NCBI GenBank assembly: GCA_963691655.1
Contig: OY829328.1
Coordinates: 76,574,400-76,638,399, forward strand
Direction of reading: 5' to 3'
Length of the DNA stretch: 64,000 nucleotides
From: Toxonevra muliebris
Lineage: Eukaryota; Arthropoda; Insecta; Diptera; Pallopteridae
How positions within the stretch are numbered: position 1 is the first letter of the stretch; the number at the start of each line of letters is the position of its first letter. Below are positions 47,765 to 59,269 of this stretch, in pieces. The notes under the pieces are model-generated. The model did not search any database, was not told the origin of the DNA, and saw only the letters and a list, made by a program, of their open reading frames with translations. Position numbers and translations under genes: made by a program.

Positions 47765-49771
47765 CATCTCTTTCTTGGGAGAATGACTCCAATATTTTGG
47801 GGGTTTTTTAAAGATAATGTTTTGGGTTGGATTTAATTCCAAAAAATAACAGGAAATGCATAAAATTGATCAAAGTTAGATTAAATAGTCCCACAAATTA
47901 AAAATAAATGAATTGTATCCACTTGAAAATGGACATCAATATTAGAGTTAAGTTTCAACAAATGAACAATAAAAAAAGTAATTTCCGAAGAGAAATTTCG
48001 ATGTCTTGAAAGACAATGCAAGCTTTAAAATAAGATATCTCTTGATTTTGACATAATCTTTAAAAACGGAGTATACCACTAGTAAACTCCCAGCGTTTTG
48101 ATGTGTCAATTATCTTATATCCTAATCGGAAATTATTACTATCGATAACAAATATAGTTACTAAAAGCTATAGAGATAAATGTATCCAACACTAGTGGGT
48201 ATTGGTCTGTAAAATTGAAAAACAAGGAAGTTAAGCCACTTTATCCTTTGTTAACAAAACTTATGTGGCACATTTTTTCTTCACCTCATTCCACATCAAT
48301 TAAGGAGTGAGTTTTAAGAATTTGTATCGTGATTGAACGGAAGTTCAACTAATTCTGCTATTCTTGAATTTTTGTATTCTTTTGCGATAATGTCACGTAT
48401 TGAAAATAAAAACAAACTCATTGTATATAATAATAATGTACATAGAATTGATAAAATACAAATCTTAATAAATATTTATAATGGAAAAGTTTCGCATTTG
48501 AGTGTTTAGAAAATAAATTTTATTCGATTTTTGTTCCGGTTGCAAATAATCGGTGTGCTTCTGTATTTTTTAATTTGCATATATGTATGTAATTTATTAT
48601 TATTATTATTATTAATGTATGGGCATATTTTATTTATTTTTTTTTTAATAATAAAATTCTGATGAAAATAAATGTTTATGTTACTTACACCTTATACAAT
48701 ATGTGGGGTTCATAATTCACGCATTGAAATTATTTTTATTTAACCCAAAAGTGATCGATTTGGTGATCAATGATTGCGGTATTAACGGGTGCTTGATGAA
48801 GAGAGGCATGAAGCTCTCGACATTTTTTTTTTCGTGATGAGGAACGCTGGTTGTCAAAAGATTGTTTAGGTGTGATTGTTTGTTTACTTTTTTTTCGTCC
48901 GCCATTATGGCCGCAACAACAAAGCCCTGTTGTTGTTGCTGTGGTAAATTTTTTGTACCTTCTACATAAGTTCACCTTGCTCCATATAAAAAAAAGCAGC
49001 TGGTGAAATAAGTGTGAAATATTCCACCATTTATTAGCGAAAGTAGTACTCTGCTCTCTCTCTCTCTCATGAAATACTCTCAACATGAGTCTGAAGAGAA
49101 GTCTGAAACATTTTTTCACCCACATATAAATGCACGTGCCATTTAAATAGTGGTGAAAAGTAACACTAAACATATGTTCTGCTCAAAATTCTCTGCACCT
49201 ATTAATATTTTTGCATACTTCAAGGGGTTTTTGAGTAAGTTTGTTTTTGTATTATTTGCTCTTTTAATGACAAATTTCACTGCTAATTTTATTACTCTAT
49301 TTTACCACAGAATTGTAGGCGAATGGAAGGACAGTGGGTCGATCGTATGTAGTTTCTAATTGAATAAATTTTTTAAAATTTTTCTACATTTTCAATTGTC
49401 TCAATTGATATCAAATTATCTTTTCCATACACTATTGATAAAGTCGACTTTATCACATCTTTTATTTTGCAAAACAATTTTTTTTTAAATATAGGCGCTT
49501 TAAGCCCCAACTCAACAAGTAGTTATAGCGTTAAATAGAATATGAAACATTGTAAGCTAATACATAATTAAATATAAAACATGCACTATTCGTAAAACAA
49601 TTATCAATGAGACAAGAAGAAAATAGGTTACGATTCCAGAAAGAGTAAAGTACTAGCAAAACTGATAAGGTTTCGATGTTGATTGAATAATCAGTATCAA
49701 AAGAAAATTCAACAAATATATATATATATAAAAAAAAAATTAAATATTGTGAAAGATTGTGCCATTGGTGA
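47765..49771. other. Intergenic; upstream region of the first FMO gene
   Basis: AT-rich DNA. From ~48760 there is homology to the region upstream of the second FMO gene (TGTTTGTTTACTTTTTTT followed by GCCATTATGGCCGCAA). A CT tract lies at 49050-49068 and a TA tract at 49712-49730. No exon recognised. Confidence 0.5.
48901..48916 (+). promoter_or_regulatory. Shared FMO upstream block, copy 1
   Basis: GCCATTATGGCCGCAA lies 1.08 kb upstream of the first FMO ATG. The same 16 bases occur 1.18 kb upstream of the second FMO ATG. The GCCATNNTGG core resembles a Pho/YY1 site. A regulatory role is inference; it may simply be residual homology from duplication. Confidence 0.4.
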
Positions 49772-49777
49772 TCAGTT
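49772..49777 (+). promoter_or_regulatory. Candidate initiator of the first FMO gene
   Basis: TCAGTT, a perfect fly Inr, lies 208 bases before the ATG. A weak TTAAATA about 33 bases upstream could serve as a TATA-like element. Supported only by motif and position. Confidence 0.35.
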
Positions 49778-49981
49778 CTGAAAAGAGTGATGCAGTATAT
49801 ACTTGATGATCTAAACGAAAAGATCACGAACTATAATAATAATTCAATATATTTGATTTAGTTGCAAAGTAACAGTTTTCGTTGATACTTGTGTTGTTTC
49901 TTATATTATAGTAAAAGTGGTGAAATAAAAGTGTTAAAAAACTAAAAATAAAAACTTGAAAAAAAAAAACAAATACTTACA

Positions 49982-52900
49982 ATGAGTTTGAAAAAAAATC
50001 GAGTTTGTGTAATTGGTGCTGGAACTGCAGGATTAAGTGCGCTTAAAAATGCATTGGAACATGGTATGGAAGCGATAGCTTATGAGCAATGTAAAGAAGT
50101 TGGCGGCACATGGGTATACCATGAGAATATAAATGTGGAAAATGAAGATGATGTGCATAGTAGCATGTATGAAGGATTACGGTGTGTAAAAATATTTTAA
50201 TTCGATTTCATTTCGATATTTTATACGATTCGAAATAATCTAAAGTATAATTTTTTGTTTTTTTTTTTTTGATTTTTTTAGTACTAATCTCCCTAAAGAA
50301 GTCATGGGCTATCCTGACTTTAAATATTCTGATAATATTGAAGAATCCTTTATACCCTCCGCTGAAGTTCTAAATTTTTTAAAAGCATACGCTGAACATT
50401 TTAAGCTGATGTCATTTATAAAATTGCAACACGAGATTATTAGAGTGCGTCCATGGAAAGGTGTTTGGGAGGTAATATTTAAATAAATAAATAATAAAGC
50501 GAATATTTTGTCATTGCGATTTTAATGATTAAACTTACAGTTGATTCAATACAATTACAATAACAACAAAAGAAAAAAATGATTTTTTATTTTATTTTTG
50601 TTTTTTTGAAAATGCACTGACCTCTCTTTTTTTATTTTGTATTTCATTAATATTTTTATTATTGTTTTTATTTTTGCTAATAGGTTTATGTACGTGACAT
50701 TAAAACTGATACTTATGACGTCGTGCTTTTTGATTACGTATTTGTTTGCAATGGCCATTACACAGTTCCACTGTATCCGGAAGTAGATGGTTTGGACATT
50801 TATCGAGGTAAAAAACTTCACAGTCATCTATATCGTAAGCCGAGTGCGTTTAAAGGTGAGTTTTAAAAATATTCACCTCTTTCCCTCGTTTAGTTTGAAA
50901 TTTGTGCCTATATTTACAAATCCAACATCCGGGTTTTGAAATACAAAACAAAAATTCGTCTCGAATTGGGAATCTGAAATTTATTTTGCGATGAAGGTAT
51001 ACAGGGTGTCCACTAAGTTTCCGGAAAAAATCCTTATAACAAAAAACTCTTGATCCTTTCGAAATAAAATTAGTATTTTATTTAAGTTTACGCTCCAAAG
51101 AATGATTGCAGCAGCGGCTTTCGGATAATGCCTCCTTTGGTAGCCTTAACTAGCCGAATTCGTCTTTCAAAAGAATTACAGGCGGCACTAATGAACGCCT
51201 GAGGTATTGGATTCCAAACCTTCGGGATTACTTTCTTAAAATGTAGCAAGTCTCGAACCCTTTACTCTTCAGTTTCTCCAACATGAATTTCCACACAAAG
51301 TAATCCAGCGGATTCAAATCCGGGGAGCTGGGAAGGCCAATCATTCTTAGGTATAAAATTACGAACATTTTTCTCACACTAGCGTTGCGTGTTGTTAGAA
51401 GTCTGGTATGGGATAGGTAATAGCTCTTCCCGAAAAGGGTCTGGCATTCTGGCAATGCGATAGCTGCCAAAAATTTGTGGGTGTGCACTTTCCAGTCGAT
51501 TTTTACCTCCTTTTCAATAAAAATGGGTGGCAGCTAACCCCGCTTACAAACAGCAAAACATCACGCCATCACTGACGCCGAATTCTGATCATTCAAACAT
51601 CTATTCACCGCTGAACACAATTTCGTCTCCAGCTTGCCAACTCAAAAGTCGCTGAACTCTTTCAAAACGCTTCTCTTTCACAGTAGCGGCAACTCCATGA
51701 ACCTACTGTTTTTTATATGGAAAGAGTTGGAGGTCGTCTCGGAGTAAATTATATGCTGTCCTGCCTAATGTGTTTAAGAGCTCTAGCCATACCCATACCA
51801 GTTTTGAGGAAAGTTCAATGGAATTTAATGTTCTGATGGCAGCTTGACTCTCTGATTATATTACTATGTTTTGGCTATTACAACCACATTCGAGGTTAAA
51901 CTGTGCATAGAGCGCTATGGTAAGAATCTCCGCTTGGAAAACACTTGGACTGCTTCCCGTTCCTTTGCCTGATATCGAGCCGTCGGTGTACCATCTTAGT
52001 GTGTGTTCTTTGCACTTTGAATAAATATCACAACTTTACCTTTCAAAAATCAATGACAACATTCAAAACGAATGCCCCGATTACGACCAATCCCACCACG
52101 ATACACTTCACGTTTTGAACTGTCCCATGCACCCAACTAACCTGACTCCACAACAACTCTGGGCACAAACCAATAGAGGTGGCTTATTCTTACGACTTAC
52201 GTATTAAATGAAAACACGAACGAACCATAAACAATGTACGAAAAACAATGATGACCTAAATTGAAGTTGCTGCCACAACAACAACAATAGAATTTGCCAA
52301 AAGGGTAGGGAGATGTAGGACGTGTGTCGTCCCTGCAAAAAGTAATTAAATGGTTTTTCAATATGGACATTAATGGAATTCGATATTGCTCATATGGCCA
52401 CCACGAGCACGCATGCAGCGATCGATTCTTTGGAGCCAATTTCCCACATTATCGGCTGGAACGTTGATAATTTCGTGTTCGATATTGTTCCCTGTTGTTG
52501 GTTTGTTAGCATAAACCAACGATTTCATATAATCTCATGAAAAGAAATCCAACGTATGAACGAGGTGGCCATTCGTCCGGCCCATTTCTAGAGATTAAAC
52601 GATTACCGAATTTCCCATTCCATAGATAAATTGTTTGGCGCTTCAAACGATCACGAGGCTTCACTTCTTGAGTTAATTTGATCTTGTAAGAGTACAGACC
52701 AAGATCTTTACGCAAAATTAGCCACAATGTGAACAGAGAGATACCTAATGCTTGTGAACCGTGTGGAATCGACTGATTTGGTTCATTTTGAAATAAGGCA
52801 CTTACGACTGCAATATTTTCGGTACTTCGACCGGTGTGTTCTCTCACTGGCACAGGAACATTCAATAATGAGTATGTGGACTCAAATTTATCTATTATAA

Positions 52901-55900
52901 CAATCACAGCCTGTCTTACGACCGAAAATTATAGTAAGCGGTCTTAAAGTAGCGACCACCGCTTTAGAATTCAGGTAGTAATTTTTAACAATTTCCAAAC
53001 GTTGTCTATTTGTCTATTGTATTAGAGAGGTTTATGTAGTTGTACCGCGACCTATAAGATCTATTGTACGTTCCTCTTTTGCCTAGAGTGCCTCATCTAG
53101 TCCAGTCTCGCTCAAGAATTTGAGTATTGCACCCGGATCTATGGACGCTAGTTCTGTACTGGGCACTTCGTACATACCCAGACATTTCATTCTTTTGTGC
53201 TCCACACTGAGCTAAAATATGTTCAGATGATTCATCTTCCTCATTACAAAATCTACATATTGAGCTTTCCTCAACTCCTATTTTGCAAAGGTGTTCTCTG
53301 AGCCCGCAATGCCCAGTCAGAATACCAGCTAATATACGCAGACTGTTTTTTGTTGAGACCAATGCGTATCTATTCTTGTTATAGTTACCTAGAAGTGTTT
53401 TGAATTCCTTCAGTCCCTGAAGATGATTGGTTCTTGGCTCTGGTTCTTCTCTTCCTGCCTGAGTACTTCCCTGATTACGCTATCTCCTATTCCACCGAAG
53501 GGTTCAGGTCCCACGAAAATGGTCGCTGCCCCTTTCTAGCAAGCTCGTCTACCTGCTCATTGCCCTCTATTCCTAAGTGTCCAGGGACCCAACATAGAGC
53601 GACTTTATTGTCCTTGCCCAGTTGATTGAGCTTGCTCAAACAGCCCCACACCAGTTTAGTGGTGATCTCAGAGGAGCATAATGCTCGAATGGCTGCCTGG
53701 CTATCCGACATGATAGCGATATCTTGCCGTTTGTACTTCCTGCCCAGGTTGAATTGCACATAGTGATGATTCGATACAAGTAAATACAAGTAAAAACTCG
53801 ATAGTTTTCATTCGATTCAAGTACTTTTTTCACTCGATGCTATAACATAAGTATTTTACTTGGTATCGGATACTCGATACTTTTGGAAAATATTTATTTA
53901 AAAAACTGAAATATTGCTATACAATATTTAAAATTGTGGATCATTTTACAATATTTTACAGCAATTAATAACATATTTCAAAATGCTACTGCAGAATTAT
54001 TCAAAATATTTCAGTCCATATTGCAATATTTCAATGTATGACAATATTGCAGTACAGTATTGAAGTTCTAGAAGATATTTCCGGCATGTAGAACATAATG
54101 TTTATTGAAACCTTTTCATTAAAATAAAATATTTTTAAAAAGCTTTAATCTGTCGATTAGTTTTCCTTCTATTATAAATTTTCTAGCAATTTGCTAAATT
54201 AAATTAACGTCATTTCTATATGACTCACGTGTTTCCAGTGGGGATATCTCAAAACCATGATTTATTGGCGAAAAACTCGTGTTGAGTAGTGAAAACTGTA
54301 GGCTCCACCATGTTGTATCACAATGGGCCGTTCTGGCCTGAACGTTTTCCTTGACAACCACTTAAAAAAAGCGTAATTTGTCACTTTAAACGAGTATTCG
54401 ATACAAGTACATATTCGATACTTTTTTCCGATATTTTCGGTAGCATCGATACTTTTATTCGATACAAGTAATGAGTAAAAGTATCGATACTATGTGGGTA
54501 TCGAATCAACACTAATTGCACACATATATCGATTCCAAAAGTTGCTCGTTCGCGAATTTCACCATGATAAAAATGCAAACCTTAAATGACATTTTGGCAT
54601 TAGCAGATCAAAAAAAAAAAAATTATAGGTGCGTTTTGTACCTGCTGTTTCTTTGTTTATTATAAGCTTGCAAACTGGAATCTGAACATTGATCATGATC
54701 TGGTTTCAAGACAATTGAGATCATGTTTTGTGTGATCTTTTTGTTTATTTAATTCATATCGTTCGTAACTTACATACACTTGATGTGAAATCTTTAGTGT
54801 TTTTACGTAATCTGGATAAAAATGTGGGCCTCGATCCATAAATAATAATAAAACTTAATTGACAATATGTATTAAATAACTGTAACCTTTTAAAATTGTA
54901 AAGAACGCGATTTTCCATTATAAATCAAATCGAACAAAGAAAATATGTTTTATTTTCTAAAACGAATTCTAGACTATTATAAAATTAATACACGTGTATT
55001 TGAGAATCCCGCCTGAGTGATAACCTTTAAGAATCTTTAGCTAATTAAAAAAACATACATATGCGCATAAAACGAGTTAAAAAAAAAATTATATTTTCTT
55101 TATTTGTTTTCATATTTGTTTTTGTTTTACAGATGCCATTGTGCTTGTTATTGGGGCTGGTCCTAGTGGCATGGATATCGCTAATCATGTACGAAAATGC
55201 GCTAAACATGTGTTCCTCAGTCATCATTTGCAACCCCCACCAGATACCGAATTTATGGGAAATGTCACCCACAAATCGGATGTGAAATGCTTCACGGAAA
55301 ACGGAGCTATCTTCAAAGATGGCAGCACGGAAAATTTCTCATCTATAGTTTTCTGCACTGGTTATAAATACACATTTCCCTTTTTGAGTAGTGATGTTGG
55401 ATTGCGTATTGATGATAATTATGTATATCCACTGTATAAGCATTGCATCAATATAAATTATCCAACAATGACTTTAATTGGTTTACCATTCTATGTTTGC
55501 CCATCACAACTTTTCGATTTACAAATTCGTTTTGCTTTGAAATTCTTTAGTAAACAAAAAGAACTGCCAAGTAAAAAAGAAATGAATGCGGATATGGAGC
55601 AGGATATGCGTGCACGTTGGAATAGTGGTTTATCGAAACGTCAGGCACATTCGATGGGTGATAGACAGGTTAGTGTTAAAGAAAATGATTATTTAATTAA
55701 CAACTGTATTAAGATTCTGTTTTTTTTCAGTGTGAATATTATAATGATCTAGCGAAAACCGCAGGTATTGCCAACATTAAGCCAGTCATTGGAAAAATTA
55801 TGGAAGATTGTGGTCGCAAGTACATATATGAATTGAAAGACTATCGTGATAATTGTTTTAAAGTTCTTGATGATAATAATTTTGTAAAATATCCATCAAA

Positions 55901-55910
55901 TAAATCTTAA
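49982..55910 (+). CDS. Flavin-containing monooxygenase (425 aa), first of a tandem pair
   Basis: Five exons: 49982-50181, 50282-50471, 50684-50855, 55133-55668, 55731-55910. All introns fit GT..AG and the frame is kept throughout. The FAD site VCVIGAGTAG lies at residues 8-17 and the NADPH site VIGAGPSG at 193-200. An FMO-signature-like region has KLHSHLYRKPS just before exon 4, and FCTGY (261-265) corresponds to the FMO FATGY motif. Length matches insect FMOs. The enzyme would N- or S-oxygenate nucleophilic xenobiotics or metabolites using NADPH and O2, usually at the ER. Intron 3 is 4.3 kb and full of transposon debris; the others are 62-212 bp. The Drosophila counterpart would be the Fmo-1/Fmo-2 group; I cannot say which. 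Confidence 0.95.
51000..51690 (-). pseudogene. Tc1/IS630-like transposase relic in FMO intron 3
   Basis: TA followed by CAGGGTGTCCACTAAGTTTCC-like terminus begins at 51000-51002. Minus-strand translation in shifting frames includes RVQRLLSWQAGDEIVFS (first DDE block), LPSSPDLNPLDYFVWKFMLE (last catalytic block) and NSFERRIRLVKATKG (C-terminus). Multiple stops show it is dead. The far terminal repeat was not found. Confidence 0.8.
51715..52025 (-). pseudogene. LINE RNase H fragment in FMO intron 3
   Basis: Minus-strand translation gives LRWYTDGSISGKGTGSSPSV then FQAEILTIALYAQFNLECG and IQSESQAAIRTLNSIE. These are the TDGS, E and D blocks of LINE RNase H, the last Asp-Ser changed to Glu-Ser. 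Related to the families at 24540 and 53020. Truncated at both sides. Confidence 0.72.
52043..52208 (+). pseudogene. Jockey-type LINE C-terminal fragment
   Basis: The plus strand reads CPDYDQSHHDTLHVLNCPMH followed by PTNLTPQQLW. This is the Cys/His-containing end of Jockey-clade polymerases (pattern CP.C..SPHDT.HLF.CP..PT.LTP..LW). Only ~55 codons are present. The second Cys of the pattern is replaced by Tyr. Confidence 0.72.
52330..52910 (-). pseudogene. DDE transposase relic, internally deleted
   Basis: The same family as 3155-4305. The minus strand carries VPVREHTGRSTENIAVV and a LILRKDLGLYSYKIKLTQEV block, then jumps to SRNGPDEWPPRSY and finally NWLQRIDRCMRARGGHMSNI. The DDE core between residues ~150 and 280 is deleted. 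Sits inside FMO intron 3. Confidence 0.8.
53020..53760 (-). pseudogene. LINE RNase H and C-terminal region, host of a hAT element
   Basis: Minus-strand frames include IAIMSDSQAAIRALCSSEIT (RNase H third Asp), VALCWVPGHLGIEGNEQVDE (His and final Asp) and, in the next frame, LAGILTGHCGLREHL and SICRFCNEEDESSEHILAQC (zinc-knuckle). The family is that of 24540-25000. A frame change separates the two halves. The element is cut at 53760 by a hAT-like insertion; its sequence resumes after 54514. Confidence 0.82.
53753..53760. repeat. 8-bp target-site duplication (left)
   Basis: ATTGCACA directly before TAGTGATGATTCGATA; an identical copy is at 54515-54522. Confidence 0.9.
53761..54514. mobile_element. 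Non-autonomous hAT-like DNA transposon (754 bp)
   Basis: Ends TAGTGATGATTCGATA and TATCGAATCAACACTA form a 16-bp inverted repeat with one mismatch, with a TAGTG start that fits the hAT TAGNG consensus. The element is flanked by a perfect 8-bp duplication (ATTGCACA). Subterminal arrays of TCGATACAAGTA-like motifs occur within ~110 bp of both ends and are likely transposase-binding repeats. There is no meaningful ORF. It is inserted in a LINE inside FMO intron 3. Confidence 0.9.
54515..54522. repeat. 8-bp target-site duplication (right)
   Basis: ATTGCACA immediately after the element; identical to 53753-53760. Confidence 0.9.
54560..55132 (+). other. Remainder of FMO intron 3
   Basis: AT-rich intronic DNA ending in TTTGTTTTACAG at the exon 4 acceptor. 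No further element recognised. Confidence 0.5.
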
Positions 55911-56119
55911 ATTCTTAGGCATAATTAATTTGTATTAAATGTTTTGTTTTTATTGTTATCGTAGGTGGCGGAGTTAGAGAATGTTTAAAATCGTTGTCAA
56001 AAATATGATCCATTAAAATTCACATATAATCTTTAATAGCAAGGGAAAAGTAATACAAAAACATATGCCATTATTTTATATTCGTGCGAACAATGATTAA
56101 TTAATTCGCGCTAGAATCA

Positions 56120-57125
56120 TTATCCAGTCTTCTATGCAACGTAATGAAACCAACATGGATTTCGAAAAGACCACAGCACCACAACGGGTTTGAATCGAAT
56201 CCATTCGTAAATCAGCCAAGGTATGAACAGGCAAAAACCCTGCGACAGAACAATTCTGGTGGCACTGGACTTAACAAAACTGTTCGCTACGGAGAACTAT
56301 ACCTTACTACAGGATGTGGACGAATCTTCACTCCCACAGATGACTAAAAGATGGTTGACGAACTACTTGAGCGTCAAGGCAATAGTATATCCAATTTAGA
56401 GGCGTCAAATAGAAACACAGAGAAGCAAAACAGGGCGTCTCGCAAGGTGGCGTTCTTTCGCCAAGTAACGTCAAACTGGTCACCTACCAACATCGCCTCA
56501 CTCTGCTGCGACATAAACCAGTACTTGGAGATGGTGGTCCCCTTTTTCCGAAGCCGAAACCTTCAACTCTCACCGGAGAAACCTTCCGCAATGCTTTCAC
56601 CTCTTGGACGAAGGAAGTGAGAACGACATTCGACATACTCATCGAAGGAAACAGTATCTCAACGGTAAGAAACCGTGAAACCCTGGGGGTAACCTTCGAT
56701 GGTCTTTCTACTTTCGCGGCACATGCTACAAATCTGTGGAACCGTCTAAGAGAGAGGAACAACATACTGAAAGCGTTAGCTGGAAGTACTTGAGGCAAAG
56801 AAAAGGAGACCATCTTAACCACATAATCGTAAACTACGGTGCTCCAGTATGCTCCCACATAATAAGCGATACGTAATGGGGTAGTCTACAAATGTGCCAA
56901 AATCCCGCTCTACGCATTGCTACGGGCTGCCATCTGATGTCAGACGAGGAAACGAAGAAACGAAAATGCTGAAGGTGAGGGAACACAATATGCTCCTCAG
57001 CAAGCTGTTTCTCCTGGCATGCCACACAACAGACCACCCGGACAGCGAACTGATCAGACAAAACCCTCCAGATAGAACAATGACATACTTCAAAGCCTTC
57101 GATTCTGCAACCTATAGCAGATAAT
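56120..57125 (+). pseudogene. Jockey-type LINE reverse transcriptase relic
   Basis: The plus strand, in changing frames, gives KPTWISKRPQHHNGFESNPF (RT fingers), SRKVAFFRQV, then INQYLEMVVPFFRSRNLQLS with PEKPSA, NPGGNLRWSF-type YLGVTFD remnant, SNILKALAGST, NPALRIATGCHLMS and VREHNMLLSKLFLLACHTTD. This is the thumb and C-terminal half of a Jockey-clade polymerase. The YADD box region is deleted between about 56430 and 56470. Inactive. It lies ~210 bp downstream of the first FMO gene. Confidence 0.8.
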
Positions 57126-57469
57126 AATAGAATAAGGAAGTTTTTTTTTCTGATATTTAAACGAGATCGAAATTCATTATTGAATCGAAATAACTTGTTG
57201 TTGTTTGGCAAAACTTCTACCTAGAGCATAAAAATGGAGTCTGCCTGGTAAACGAAAGAAAATTATTAAATCCAATGCCCTTGAGAAGCGTGCAGTGAAA
57301 ACTCCACAGTCACCTTTTTAATCCACGACAGTATAGAATATAATCATAATCACTTTCACGTAAATTTAAATAAATAAAAATTTAATTTTCTTGGGGGGAA
57401 AAAAGAAAAATGTAAGTTGCCCTATTGCTGCCCAAATTTAAATTATTTTTTCTGCTGTTTAAAATGGGT
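57126..57469. other. Intergenic; no gene seen
   Basis: Short spacer between the LINE relic and the duplicated block. Nothing recognised. Confidence 0.45.
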
Positions 57470-58480
57470 GCACATCCCTCTGTAGGAAAAACTTATAACT
57501 ATTCAAATTGCTGTTCTACATCACCACACAACTGCGGTTCGACACAAAGCGGCGACTGATAATGTTAATCGCTTTCACGATTTTTGTCATTGTCAACCGT
57601 CGCTTTATGTCGGATGGCAATTGTGTTGCCTCCAGTGCGAGAACGAACCCCGTTATACTTATTACTATACTAGGTACTTTGCTCAATTTATTCTTATTAC
57701 TAAATGATAATTTTCTTTTTATATAAAATTTTTAGTGTTATATTTGTTTTAGTTTTTAATCAAGCTTTACAAGAGAGAAAGCGATTTTATATTAATCTAT
57801 ACTAAAATGTTACTATAGTCTAAATTAATTATTCCTATAAGTAGCTATTGATTCACACACAGATCAGAATGACTCAATGTGATTTCTAATTTCCTACAGA
57901 AAGTTTCAACTTACATTTGCTTTTTTTATATTATTTTTATTTAATATATGATTTTATGAAAAGATTATAGTGAATTATGAAAGATATAATAAAATTTGAA
58001 GTACAGTTCATTTCAAAAGTGGTGATGATAATTGTAAAACTGTTCAGAGTGAGAATATCAAGCGATATGTTCTTTTTAACCGTTGTTGTTATTATTTAAC
58101 ATTTTATCATAATAACAGTTAAATTCTCTCAATATGCTCAAAAGTCTTATTATCCCGTATTAGTTGAAACGAACATTGAAAGAGTCTTGTAAAAAGAGAG
58201 AGAGAGAGAGAGAGTTCATGTGAGAGCGATGTACAGTTTATTTTAAACAGAACAAGTTTTTGTAAATATGCAGAGCATGGTCAAATATAAATTCACCTTG
58301 ATGCAGAGGGTGGTGAATACTAATACCTCATGTGGTTTTGCTAAATATCAAACAGGAAGAGAGTAAACTGAATAGTAAACTCTTTAAGTATTTAGTTACA
58401 ATGTATTCGTAGAAGAAATATATGTATGTAAATACTTGAAATTCAAATTAAATTTCATACCTACTGATTTATTTAAAATT
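57470..58480 (+). repeat. Duplicated FMO spacer, copy 1 (~1 kb)
   Basis: Ordered blocks shared in direct orientation with 59270-60265 include GCACATCCCTCTGTAGGA, ATGATTTTATGAAAA, GTGAATTATGAAAG, TCATAATAACAGTTAAAT, CTCTCAATATGCTC, AGAGAGTAAACTGA and AAATTAAATTTC. The offset is about 1.80 kb at the left and 1.84 kb further in, so the homology is colinear with small indels. No coding content. Confidence 0.8.
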
Positions 58481-59269
58481 ATCTTATTGGATTTTAAAAT
58501 TATATGTGTATATATATTTAATTAGAAATTTGGACTTTATTCTCCTATCAGAAAGAAAAAATTTTCTAAGAAAAACTTTTCACTTCGGCGTTTGGATTTG
58601 GTACAAAACTGTAGGCCCCTTCTATTCGTCTATAAATCTGTGATAAAAGGAATAATACATCAAGTTTATTTTCTTGTCATTCGCGTTTGATAGTTTTGAA
58701 TAGAACTATTATATAAACTATAGCACTGCTTCAAAAGATTTTATTTTAAAATTAAATACGATGCTTAAAAATATACCTATATAATTCCAAAAATTATGGT
58801 ATTTTAAAATTCGCACCAGTTTAATATTTATAATCTCAAATATTTAATAAAACATTTTCTATCTTAAGTCGAGGTTTTCATTTTTACCACAGAATGAATG
58901 CGAAAAGCTGGGTTTAAGTCTTCCATGGGCTATTGTGACATAAAAGAAGAAAAAAAAATATGTATTACCGAAGTTCGAACAGATCCAAATAAAAATTTAA
59001 AGACAAAAATATTTTCTTTGAAAATTTATGTTTCTATTTTCTTCAAGTCTATCAAATTTCTTAAAATCTTCCAATATATTACCAACATTTTACAGAAATT
59101 TTCGTAATAATCTTTGAAAAAGGGTATCGATTTCATTGAAAGATCACTTCACTTAAAACACAAATCAAATCATTCTTAATCATAAAATTGACAAAAAAAA
59201 AAAACGTAAGACATTCTAACTGCAACAATTTTTTTTCTTTTTTTATGCTGTACAAATTTTATGGGTTGC
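58481..59269. other. Spacer between duplicated blocks; no gene seen
   Basis: AT-rich DNA with short lysine/phenylalanine-rich frames. I found no FMO remnant here by eye. Confidence 0.45.

Noticed and set aside
58190..58215. GA microsatellite (and others at 14378, 22814, 41250) as GAGA-factor sites
   Set aside because: Plain (GA)n microsatellites are frequent across the window and not tied to promoters here.
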